From Eutreptiella sp. 'Long Island Sound 2002' (Eukaryota; Euglenozoa; Euglenophyceae; Eutreptiales; Eutreptiaceae), in assembly GCA_964036045.1 (NCBI GenBank), contig OZ038380.1:169434031-169498030 (forward strand): a stretch of 64,000 nucleotides of DNA, given 5' to 3'. The notes under the pieces were generated by a model. The model was given only the letters and a program-made list of their open reading frames with translations. It did not search any database and had not been told where the DNA came from. The translations under genes were made by a program, and so were the position numbers. Shown one piece after another: positions 1 through 11,600 of this stretch (position 1 is its first letter; each line of letters begins with the position of its first letter).

Positions 1-1070
1 GAGAACTCAGATATTATGGGGGGTTTTGGAACCCCCCCACCGCCGCCATCTTAAAACTGCTCTGTGGGGGTGGGTTTAGGGGCATTTGACGACGCAACCC
101 CCCCCCCCACTTTTTCTACATAATGTATGTGGTGACAAAATCACCTCAAAGAGAGGTTGTTAGATCAAGCGCAGGCGCGGGCGTCGTATACCCCCCTTTT
201 TGGGGGTCATTCGCGTAGCATACCCCAAGGCATGATATTGGATTTCCAGGCCCTTGTAAAATCATTATTTTGCCCAATAAGACCATCCCCCAATGGATTT
301 TTTGATTCTGAGGCCTCGGGGGGGGGTCAAAAGTTTTCGCCCAGAAGGCTCCAAGCAGTGGGGAGACAAATTGCTTTCACACCACCGCCGGTCGAATGGT
401 AATGCAGCCGACGCAAAGTTTTCGGTGCAAAGTTTTCGGTCGGCGGTTCGAATCCTGGTCGGCCGACTGTCGGCGGCGGCAGCGGCGCCATATTTGCCCG
501 ATCGGGGTTCAAACCGCCGACCAAAAGGTCTGCGGTCAGCTGCATTAGCGCTCGGCCACTGCTTGCCCTGAAGTGAACAATCTCCCCACTGCTTGGGGCC
601 GCGTCTGCCAGGGACAAAAAACCCAATCTGTGTGTTTCTGTCCGACTGACTGACTGCTGGCCTGGCTAAGGGAGTGATTGGCTGACTGTCAGCCTCTCTT
701 CGAGGTGCACTGCCGAAGGCAATAGAATTTTTGATCCCTGATTAGGCGACCCTGAGGGCAGGGCCATTCTTCCCAAAGATTGGGGGCATCACTTTAGGGG
801 CTGGGGAAGGCTCACTTTTGCCTTGCCCCCGTACATTGCACTAAGATGTTCCGCTCCCTGACGCGCACGGTGCGATTACAGCGCCCATGCAGGTACAACA
901 TCCCGGCCGGTGCCTTTCAGGAACAGCGGCTTCGGCACACAGACATACACACACAAGAGGCAGAGGGACCCCCCCCCCCCTCAAACAGAAGCGCCGGTGC
1001 CCTCCGGGGCGCCCGGTGGAGCAGCACGGCCGCGCGGGAACGGAATGCCCATAGTTGCCTCCTGCACGGA
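1..1070. other. non-genic, GC-rich; no gene recognised
   Basis: No exon-like stretch with a supportable reading frame or family resemblance is seen. The interval has several poly-C/poly-G runs and CGGCGG-rich sequence around 370-540. Positions 420-445 contain a GGTTCGAATCC-like string, but no tRNA arms can be folded around it. Confidence 0.4.
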
Positions 1071-1742
1071 GGCTCTGGCCTGGGCGAGGGTGCAACTGCG
1101 GGCGGGCGCCGGTGGCTCACCCTTTGCGGGGGAGAGCGAGGCAGAGCGCGCCCTCGTTATGACCGTTGACCCGGAGACCCATGCAGGCCTTCCTCGACAA
1201 TATGGTGTTGTGTGTGTGTGCGTGTGTCATACACACGCACACACATACACACACTGGTCTTGAGTGCATATCACACTGGTCGAGGGGCAACACAGGGACG
1301 CACTCCTTCCTTGTACCGAAGGCCTGCACTACTGGGAAGCGCCCCAACCTGAGGACGCTAGTGTGGCCATACAGGCTCAACTGGGAGACCTGGTAAAGAT
1401 GGTGAAACCCCCCACGCACACACCACCTGACCCCGGGCGCCCAATCCTTCCGTCGCGCCGCAACACCTAAGGGTGGGCTGGGGGGGGGGGGGGCAGCTAC
1501 GCCAGCCCCTCACCCATAACCCCCTCGCTTAACCTGTCGCGCAGTGTCGAGGACTTTAACTGGCTGTTGCCCCCCCACACACACCCGTAATCCCGCAGGG
1601 GGCCCGCAGAGGCCCGCAGTACCAGGTGACGGAACCAGAGGAAGACCCCATGCCAAGTGTGGGGGCAGCGCTTTTCACGCCGCCGCAACCCTACGCCAAG
1701 GCCAGGCGCCCGGAGCAGCACCCCCGGCTGCCACGCCTCTAG
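1071..1742 (+). CDS. probable 3' exons of an unidentified gene
   Basis: Three pieces chain in phase. A frame ending ...GLPRQY has a donor after 1204 (phase 1). An exon at 1265-1392 starts after TTGAG and ends ...AQLGDL|gtaaag (phase 0). An exon at 1599-1742 starts after a CCCGCAG acceptor, contains QYQVTEPEEDPMPSV, and ends in TAG at 1740-1742. The joined text has no stop, a mixed amino-acid composition and GC-rich third positions, which is why I favour a real gene. The product is not recognised. The 5' limit given here is arbitrary, because the open frame extends upstream to about 910 and I cannot place the acceptor. A TG/AC microsatellite occupies the first intron (1206-1256). Confidence 0.4.
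1265..1392 (+). CDS. probable internal exon of the unidentified gene
   Basis: Incoming phase 1 completes a GTG codon with the exon ending at 1204. The donor is CTG|GTAAAG. The text HYWEAPQPEDASVAI is coding-like. Confidence 0.35.
1599..1742 (+). CDS. probable terminal exon of the unidentified gene
   Basis: The acceptor is ATCCCGCAG, phase 0. The frame lacks an ATG but is open for 47 codons up to TAG. It is proline- and arginine-rich at the C terminus (YAKARRPEQHPRLPRL). Confidence 0.4.
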   Translation, partial: GARRGPQYQVTEPEEDPMPSVGAALFTPPQPYAKARRPEQHPRLPRL

Positions 1743-3051
1743 ATTTGTCCGGCACACCTACACAGACAATGCGCCACGTGTGCCGCGGTGGGAAGAGGGG
1801 TGCGGCACTGCTGCGCCCGGGGGCACGTTGGGCATCCCCGCCCCTCTGCGCAGGAGCGCAACCGAGGGGCAGCACTCACCCGCACGTCCGGTGCACACAC
1901 ACCGGGAAAGGGGGGGGGGACCGGCGTCTAACCGACACAAGGCAGGGATGCAGCCGGCGCTCAAGAGCCCACGGGAGCGAGCGCTGAAGAGAGTGCTGGA
2001 GGGAGCCCCCCCCCCCCCCCCCGCAAGCGGCCGCACCGAGGAGTGCAGCATGTGGCCCGCCACGGGCGCGTGGGCACGGAGGCCACCTAACCGCCCACCC
2101 CCAGAGGCTCTGACCCAGGTGAGACCCTCAGTGGCGAACCTACCAGGCACCAGAAAGGCAGGCAACCAGACCTTCAGGACTGCAAGCTGGCCTCCATGTG
2201 ACGGCACCGCAGGCAGCCACGGGGGTCGGTGACCCATGCGGGCCCCCCTCTTTAATATTGTTCTACCCCCCACGCACACACACACCCACACACATACACA
2301 TGCACATGTGTGCGCAATGAGAACCACAGACCTCACAGCGCAGCAGCAAGAGCAGTCAGCCAAGAAAACCCCTGAGGCTGCAGGGCAGCCGCAGATGCCA
2401 GGTGGCAACAAGACTGATGACCGCTTGCTGGGCTGGCCAGACCTGAGGGGAGGGAAAGGGGGGCCTTGCGCTCCAACCGCCCGATGGTAACCATGAACAG
2501 GCGGCAATCCAGAGCTATGTCTTGGGCCAACAACACCATCAAGTCATGGGCTCGGCTCCTCAGGAATGCCCAGGCTGCTGGGCTCGCCAGGGGTGGCATC
2601 AGGCCCCAGGACTCCTTTTAACAACCCGGCACCACTGGGGGGGGGGGACGGGAGGGGGGGTCCCAGCCCCCCTCCTTTAAAAGATTGGGCCAAATTTTCT
2701 TCCGGGCCTTTGGCCAATCAACAAGTTTCTCTGGCGCCTTCGACCAAAAATTTTCTTTGCGCCCTTTGGCTCGGGGAGGGGGGGGGCACTTTCTGAGTGT
2801 CTATTTTTTTTCCTGAAAGGCGCCTATGGCATGTCACTGAAGATCTCTTCTTTCTTTGCATGTGTCGTGTAACCGCTCTCTTTGCCTGCCAGCACAGAGT
2901 CGTGCTCACGCATCTGTTTCCCATGGCGGGGGGGGCGGCTGGACCCTTCCACACGTTAAAAGGAGGCCCGTCAGGCCCTCTCACACAACTGGTGCGGCAG
3001 TGCCACTGGTCCCTCAAAAGGCAGCGCCACGGCCCTGTTCCTGTGCCTCAG
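1743..3051. other. spacer; possible unlocated 5' exon(s) of the phosphatase
   Basis: The first recognised phosphatase exon (3052) enters in phase 2, so at least one upstream exon must exist, but I could not place it. An open stretch at 2460-2621 on + (ending IRPQDSF then TAA) and an overlapping open - strand frame at 2333-2599 are ambiguous. An AC microsatellite lies at 2273-2310. A block at 2811-2870 is repeated at 3558-3620. Confidence 0.3.
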
Positions 3052-3342
3052 GGTGTACTCCGCCGCAGTGCATGTGGCCGCCTCCGTGCAGCCGGACCTG
3101 ATGCAGCGCCTGCGGATCCTCTACACGACCCTGGGCCTGGACGGGGACCTGTCGGCCCGGGACCGGCTGCAGCGCCTCATCACGCTGCTGGCCTTCCACG
3201 GGGTGCACCTGCAGCTCTGCCAGCCCTACGCGCACACCATGACGCCCGCGCCGAACCCGACGTGGGAGGACTTCGCCATCAGCTGCGTGCTGATGGACCC
3301 CCGCACCCCGCACGACGTCCACCACCCCCGCGCCAACGACAG
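3052..3342 (+). CDS. phosphatase exon: N-terminal region
   Basis: The acceptor is GTGCCTCAG and the donor AG|GTCCGC. It enters and leaves in phase 2. It encodes a leucine-rich stretch ([27 protein letters not shown]) and [11 protein letters not shown], with no named domain. It joins the EF-hand exon through a split Arg codon. Confidence 0.75.
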
Positions 3343-4754
3343 GTCCGCGCCGTCCCTTGTGCGTACGGTAGGGCAGGTGGCCCCCGCTTGTGCGGCCTTG
3401 GGGGTTGGGGGGGGGGGGGTAGGGGGAGGGGGGTGCACTAAATTTGGTCTGGTGTAATTTGAATCTTGTGTCCGGCATTTCAGTAGGATTAGCTTTGTGC
3501 GTGTCACAGGAATGAGCCCCCATTTGCACTGTACCTCGGGGTATTTCCTGTTTCACAGCGAAAGGCGCCCATGGCAATGTCACTGAAGAGCTTTTTGTTC
3601 TGACTTTGTTGTATTGCACTCATCTGCTTGCTTTAGCGGTGTAGCATTCAACTCTCGTATCCCGCAGCGGGGGGGGTAGGGACCTGGTTGGACTCATTTG
3701 CTGAGGGTGCACTGGAGCGCTCTGTCGGCGTGCGCACAGTGCACGGCCATGACGGCGTTGCGCTGCATGAGGCCCTTCAGCGCAGCGCAGTGCCGACCGC
3801 TGATGTGTGCCGGAGGATCGGACCGTTGAAGGGGGGGGGGGGGGGGGCGGGGGGGGGGGGCGTGCGCTGCAACGGCACGGCCCCCGGGCCTCCCCCGCGC
3901 CCTCATCCCCCAGGTCCTCGTGGGGCATCCAGCGCCTGAAGTACATCCACAAAGTATACGACGCCAACAAAGACGGCGTCCTCAACTTCCGCGAGTTCTG
4001 TACGCTGGTGTGTGGCCCCGGCCTCGTGCGGTGCCCCCCCGCCCCCTTCCCCTCGTCGCTGCCGCACGGCCCCTGCGTTCCGGGCCGGGCCTGCCCCGCA
4101 CCGCCCCCCAACGCCGTCGCGTGGCCCGGCCGTCGCAGGCACGTGATGCGGGCCCAAGAGGTATCCGAGTCCCGGATGGGGAGTAATGTTTTGCTGGCAG
4201 ACGTGCCTCTAGTGTCTGGCAGGGCCACCGAGTGTCATTAGGAATGGACTTGCGTCACGTGCCACTCAGTAATATCCGCTCCTGTCACGCCCAAAGCTCA
4301 GTAGTGACCAGCTGCATTCTGTGTCCGACTCAGTAAGATCCAGCCCCTTCGTATCATGTGTGACCTGGCGGGCGCTGGTGGCCACCCCTACCTCTGTGCT
4401 GCACCCCCTTTCTCTTCTAACACCCTGCGGCAGCTGATGCAAGGCCCGCCATTTTGAGGCGGGTGCACTGAGCGTACGCAATGTGCTGCGGCCGAAGTCC
4501 AATCCAAAAGCTCCGTGCGAGTCCAGCCTCTTGTGTGTCGGGGCCCGCAAGTGCCTCGCCAGCGTACCGCACGGGGCATGGGCGGTGGCGTGGCATGCGC
4601 GGGGCATGGGGCCTTTCTTGGTGTCGCCGCGCCGTAGGTGAAGCATGTCCGCGTGAGCCGGGGCGAGAAGGCCAACGCGGACACGGTGGATGTGGAGACC
4701 GAGGCACGCTCGTATTTGGCACCTGGAGTTGATGCGTCAAAGCTTGCCATTTCG

Positions 4755-4785
<31 letters not shown>

Positions 4786-5061
4786 GTTCCCCCTCTGTGT
4801 GTGTGCGGTTAGGTGGAAGCACCTAGCACAGGTTGCATTTATTGTTGACGGGACATCACGACCTCCTCCGTAGGTGAATATTGTGGTCTGTCATGAACGC
4901 TGCACAATTGTCAGGGCAGGTGAGGGAGTGAACTGACGATATACAGTGCAGCACATTGCCGCGTTTTCTGACAGACCGAAAGACGTCTAGGGCAGCTCTG
5001 CTGTCCCTGAGGAGTTTTCTTTCACCGCTTTTCTTGCTCTGTTCTTGTTTTTGCGGTTCTC

Positions 5062-5106
<45 letters not shown>

Positions 5107-5571
5107 GTTTTCGTGCGTGCGTGTGTGCGGGCGGGCGGGCGTATGTGCTCTGCCCTCATTCTGTTGTTTTGTGTGTTTGCGGCGGGGTGGTTGCACCCCG
5201 CACACGACAATTCTAGGCAGTGGCATCGGTAGTACACGGGCTCCTCCCTTTGTGGTCTGGGGTAGGGGGACAGGTTTCATTGCTTTGCGCCAGCACTGAA
5301 CATGTCTCCACAACCTGCTTGTTCACCACACTGAAAGACGTCTAGAACAGCTCTGCTGTCCCTGAGGAGTTTTCTTTCACCGCTTTTCTTGCTTCGTTCT
5401 TGTTTCGCAGTTCCCAACGTGTGTGTGTGTGTGTGTGTGTGTGAACAAGAACAGGATGTACCCGCCCTCTCTCTGTACTACAGAAAGGCGCCTATTGGCG
5501 TTGGACATGCTTTGTCTTGTTTGACGATCCAACTGACGAGGATTCTGAGTTGTGCCCGTTTTGCCTTGCAA

Positions 5572-5622
<51 letters not shown>

Positions 5623-8600
5623 TGTGTGTGGGTGTGGGTGTGCCCACGAACTCCTCCACGGATGTATCTAGGTCCGGTGAAGGGCTGCACCTGCTTTATG
5701 ATTGCCATACTTTGTGCACTCTTTGGCAGACTGAAAGATGTGGAGGGCTGCTCTGTGGCTCTGCGGCTCCGTTGACACAACCAAAACGCGTTCGGACCCA
5801 CAGAGGGTCGGGATGTGCAGGGGCGAGAGGCCAATAGGCGCCGCCAAAGGCAAACAAACTAACACCATGGCCTCGTGCCAGCCCCCCCCCCCCCTCAAAA
5901 GCCCCTGTCAGGAAAATTATCCTGCAGATGCACACCCCAGCGCGCTCAAGTCAGTGCTGGAGTCGGCAAACCCAGCATGGACTCGGCGTGTGCATCTGGA
6001 TGCCCCTGGTCAACGGCACGGGCAACAGCCCCGTCTCCGGGACGGCCGACCCCCGGAGTAGTCCAACAGGACAAGTCATCCGGGGGCTCCGTTGACACAA
6101 CCAACACACGTTCGGGCCCACAGAGGGTCAGAATGAGCAGTGGCGAGAGGCCAATAGGCGCCGCCAAAGGCAAACAATCAGATACCGAGGCCTTGTGCCA
6201 AACCCCCCCGAAACACATTTGTCACCGGTGCACTGCTGCATGCCTCTCATTTCCGGTTTCCGTGTGGCTGTTGTCCCGTGCAGGAAGTCAGGGAGGTCCT
6301 TCCGTGGAGGGTCCACACCCCAGCCCCTTCCCGTCCAGACCCCCCAACCTACGCCACCGGGGAACGGCAGTTGTACCAACAGGGCACCGCGTGCCAGGCA
6401 TCTGGCAGCCCACGGTTGTGGTAACGTCTAGTGGGCTGTCAAGTCATGTCATGTCAAGTAACCCCCCCTCTCCAATGATATCTCGAGCGTGGTATTGTTT
6501 TGACGCATGTTATTATTTTGTGCATGATATCCTTTTGTGTGTGATATGATTCTGAAACATGTCTGTTGCACAGCATGTTGAATACTCTCAATTTGTGGTA
6601 GTAGTCTGTGGGCATTTGTAGTAGCAGTCTGTGGGTCCTTGCGGTAGCGGTCTGTGGATATTTGTGGTAGCAGTCTGCGCACTGTAAAAAGCTGCAGTCA
6701 GCCACTTCACTTGAAATGGATTGTTGGCTGAAGCAAGGGAGCACGATGAATGATTTGTGACGCCGTTTATGGCAGCAACAGGCAATGAGGAATCAGATGT
6801 GTCAAAATGCCCAGCCAATGATGCTGGTACCAGCGATGCTGAGAAGTTTGCTGATGCGATGATGCACCACTGCTCCTGACGAGGCACTGCTTGCTCCCCG
6901 GATTCGGGTGTGATGAACTGGAGCAGTGTTGGGGCGTCCCCAGCCTGGCCCACAAATCTGTCTAGTGCATGTCGCTCCATTGCTCATGCTTTCAGGCCTC
7001 GGTTTGTCTGTCCAAAAAACACGCAATTCAAGAATGCCCCCAGAACCAAACGCAATTTTTAACCCCCCGGACCCCCCCCCTCTTCATGTTGTGGGAGTTG
7101 GGGTCCCGGATTTGAATTGACCCCCCCACCCCCCGGGTGACACAATCAAAACACAAACGGACCCACAGAGGGTCAGAATGAGCAGTGGCGAGAGGCCAAT
7201 AGGCGCCGCCAAAGACACACAATCAGATACCGAGGCCTTGTGCCAAGGCCCCCCCCGCCCCCCCCGAGAGGCCAATAGGCGCCGCCAAAGGCAAACAATC
7301 GGATACCGAGGCCTTGTGCCCAACCGCCCCCCGGTGTGTTCAGACTGTTGCAGTGTGAGTGATGGTCGTGCCATTTCCCACGAAGGCCCGTGCCGTTGTG
7401 CAGGTGGACGAGTTCATCGTGGAGGTCGAGAAGCAGCGGTTCCGCGGGACGAGCGCCCTGTACCGCACCAAGCGGCCCGTCGGGGGCCCGGAGCAGCCGC
7501 CCGGGGCCAGCGGGGCCCGCGAGGGCAGCCTGTCCTCCGCCCCCGCCCCCGCCCCCGCGCGGGTGGTCTACGACCAGCACGTCATCCGCAAGGACGCGGA
7601 CAACAACGCGGTCTGCCCGCGGCCGATCCCGCCGCACGTGTTTGGGAGGGGGGCGACCAGGGGGACATCCGGAGGGAAGGGGCCTCAGAGGCGGCCCCGG
7701 AAGCGGTTAGACAGGCGGTTGGAGGAGGTTGCCAAAGCGGTTGGGGGCGGTTACTGTCACTTACAAGTGCCATTGAGGCTGGCACTTGGCGTCAGGGGGA
7801 CAGCGGCTGGGTGTAGGCTGCGCGCCCTGGAGGGGGAGGGGGGGGGGACCTCTCCTCCTTGCAATGCATCACTGGGGGCGACCAGGGGGGCATCCAGAGG
7901 GAAGGGGCCTCGGAGGCGGCCCCAGAGGGAATGCTTCCTGTCTGCCGCAGGGTCAGGGTACGTCGCTGTGGGGTCATTAGCACCGCATTCATTTCCCTCA
8001 ATTTTGGATGAAGGATGTGGGTCAAACGGGCGCAATGGCGCGGCACAACACTCAGAACGGAAAAAAACGCTGCGATAGCCACCCCCTTTTCAAAAGTGCG
8101 GCTTACAAAGGGTGCGATTTCCCCTGTTCTATAATAATTTCCCAAATTGCGCGCCACAGGCGCTCCTGGAGCAGCCTTCCCAGAGGCAGTTAGGCAGGTG
8201 GTTGGAGGAGGTCGCCAAAGCGGTTGGGGGCGGTTATTGTCGGTTGCAAATGCCGTTGAAGCCGGCACTTGGCGTCAGGGGCGCAGTGGCTGGGCATAGG
8301 CTGGGCGCCCTGGACGGGGGGGGTGCCTCCCCCCCCTTTCCAGTGCATCCCTGGGGGCAACTGCACGCCGAGTGGTTGTCGTCCGGTCGATTGCCTCGCG
8401 AGGGGCCTCCGTGAGCGACTGCGGTAGGAGTGACTGTATTGGCGGAGGGGGTGTTGACACGGCGCAGGGCGATGCGGTTGCTGGTGGGCAGGCCTGGCAG
8501 CAGCGGGCATATGGGGGCAGTTGAAAAGGGGGTTTGAGGTGTTGGCACTGGGTCAAATGTGGTGTGAGGGCATGGGGGCAGTTGAAAAGGGGGTTTGAGG

Positions 8601-11600
8601 TGTTGGCACTGGGTGAAAGGTGTTTTGCGGGGCCCAGGCAGGGACCTACTACATGGGGGGGGGGGGGATTTTGGTGCTGGAGAAATTCTGCGGGGGAAAA
8701 TTTAGTCCGGCCAATTGCGGTGCAGTTTTTGCGGGACAAAGGGAGGGGGGGTTCGTCAGGGCACAATGTCGTTTGTCAGATTGATGTCGAAATTTCCCGC
8801 CCGAAATTGTTTTGTGCGACGGACTCAACCCGCGGTGCGGGGGAAGGGCCGGTCTGCCCCTAATGGGCTCCCGCTCCTCTTGCCGGCCCCCCCCCCTCCC
8901 CCTCAGGAAACTTTTCCTCGGGAAAAAATTGAATTTCATGAAAGGGGCCCGAAATTGGAAGCCCCTCCAGGTCCACGAACTTGGTTTCGGCCTCAGCCCC
9001 CCGGCTGATTGGCGGGGGGGTGGGGGGTGGGGGCTGGGGGTTTCTGCCACGAAGCAATGGCCCGTGAGGGGGAAAGGGACATATGGTGGACGGCCGGGAC
9101 AGCGCGTGGAGGAACAGGGCACCTGGGCCTCACACACACAGAAACACAGCGAGGCAGGCTACGGACGGCCTGTGGACAGAGGCGCGTGGACAGCACAAAC
9201 AGTCAAACGACCCCGGCAACAACCAGCACAACCCCCAATGCGTCAACTACTGGGCACTGCTGACGCGCAAACGGTACATCCCGCCGCATTCAGCACAGCC
9301 CCAGCACATCAACGACTGGGCTCCGCGAATGCGGAAACGACACCAGCAGGAGCACCGGCCGCAGCGGCCGACAGAACGCAGCGACCCGACGCAACATGCG
9401 AAGGGAAGAACGGGTGACTGTCCAGGGCCCCATAAAGGAGCAACAACCCGACGGAATGTCGCACAGGGGGGTACCCAAAGGCCGTGGGTCTAAACCGAGG
9501 GTCGATGGGACACACGGCCCCGTCGCCGGGCAGTCGTTTGACAGAGGCCCGCCCGCACCGCACCACACGGACCGGGGGTCTGCCGCTGCATTTCCAGGCC
9601 ATGTCCGTCAGTTTGGGGACGAAGCACGCGGTCCCCGGCTTCCAGCTGAACCCGGTGATGGTGGGGGACATGACCGCCCGCGACAATCCGGCCCACGAGA
9701 TCGTGGTTGGTGTGCCGCCCCGCGACGTGCGTGCGTCCTGCCGGTCGCGCGCGCGCCGGACCCCTGCCCCCCTCCCCCCCTTCCCCGAGGCCCTGGGCTG
9801 CACCGTCCGGGGCGCTGGAGTGTCCGCCCCCTTTGGGAGCCGGATGCGGCCCCGCGAGGGACGAAGGGTACTGTCGCGGTGGCGATCGTCCGAGCAACCT
9901 CAGCCCACCGCACCTCACCTCACATCGAGAATTCTTCTGCGCGAGCTCTCGCCCCCTCCGTGTGAATGACCCCCCCAGGGGGTGCGCTGATGTGGGGGAG
10001 GTAACCCCCGTTGACAGCGGCTGTCGGTTGCGCTCCAACCGCTTCCTTCCAACTCCAACCGCTTTGTAACCGCCGCCCGCTCCTCTCCCAAGCGTTTGCC
10101 GCACTCCCCTGTGCCCCCCTCCCCCCCTCAGAGGCGCGTTGGGGCCGGCGTACCGTCCAGGACCAGCACCCGTCCGGTCAGACACGGTGACCACCGTTTG
10201 TACAACGAAGGGGTGCTCGGGGGTGGGGCTTGGGCCGAGGTGACGGACGGGGTCGTGGCCGAACCAACCCAGGCGCCTTCTGTGCCGCAGGGCGGACGGC
10301 CCTCACCAACACCCCCCGGGGGGCGTTGCTTGGCCCCCCGGATTTACACACCACAGCCCCCTTCCCGCCCCCCCCCCCCCCCCCGGGCGGCCGGGGCTGT
10401 CCTGAGGAGCTCTTTTATTGTTTCGTTGGGGACAGCCCCGAAGGACAGCCCCTGGGAACATCCAACCGCCAACCGTCACCAACCGCCACCAACCGCCAAC
10501 CAACCGCCACCAACCGCCAACCAACCGCCACCAACCGTCACCAACCGTCACCAACCGCCAACCAACCGCCAACCACCAACCGCCACCAACCGCCAACCAA
10601 CCGCCACCAACCGCCAACCAACCGCCACCAACCGCCAACCAACCGTCACCAACCGTCACCAACCGCCAACCAACCGTCACCAACCGCCACCAACCGCCAC
10701 CAACCGCCAACCACCAACCGCCACCAACCGCCACCAACCGCCAACCATTGTTCAACACTGTTTCTGTGGTTCTGTGTCGTGCCCGTGTCTTGACCACGAA
10801 GCAGAGAGCGTCCCGGTGAACGTTCGTGTCTGTTGGCGTCACGAACCCTTCGCTGTTTTGTTGTCCCCCAAGGACGGCCCTGCCGGCGGCCCCTCCCGGT
10901 GGCAGGGAAGGCCTGGGACCGCCGCTGGCGCTCCACTGCCCACCCGCCGACAGTCCGTTTGCCAATCCCCCGGGGCTCACCCCCCGACCGCTGCCGTCCG
11001 GACCGCCGCCGCACTGCACTCGGGAGGGGGGCGGCACTGCCCTTCGGATGGGCGTGCGGGCGGTGCGGGTCGTGGCAGTGCGGCGCCGGGGCCGGGGCCG
11101 GGCGACGGTCTGCCGGCGGTGCTGCGCCCATTCCGAAGGCGGGGGTGCCACATTTCGGAGGCGCCTGCCCCGCCCCCAGTGCACGCCGTTGCCCCCCCCC
11201 CCCCCCGCCCATACTCAGCGCTGCCACAACCCAAAGGCAGAGCCCCCCACATTGTGAGGGCAGCGCCGCCACACAAGGCACGTGGACAAGTGCTCCAAAC
11301 GGGGGGGGGGGGCTTTTCAAGGCCCCCCCTGCCCCCCACGGGGGATGGGGCTCTTCCGTCAGGCCATTCCGGGACCGACATCGGGACCAAAACCCAAAGA
11401 AACACTGAAAATGGCCTTTTTGGAATCAGCGCGTCGAGGGGGGGGGGGGTCAGAAAAAAGGAGCATCCCCTCCCCTTTTTTGATGAAAAGAACTGCAAAC
11501 CATTTTTGCCCAAAATCAAGGCCCTGACCGAAGAGCCCCCCCCCCTCCCCCCGGGGGTCGTCAGGGCTCATACGACCCCCTCCCCCCCCCCCCCCTCCAC

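Noticed and set aside
420-445. tRNA T-arm-like GGTTCGAATCC
   Set aside because: No acceptor, D or anticodon arms at the required spacing.
1675-2507. 249-codon - strand ORF
   Set aside because: Crosses poly-C runs and an AC microsatellite and overlaps the better-supported + strand terminal exon. Ala/Gly/Arg-rich composition typical of GC-rich antisense.
4260-4830. - strand ORFs with Cys/His near 4.3-4.8 kb
   Set aside because: Shadows of a family-D repeat, the + strand linker exon and a TG microsatellite.
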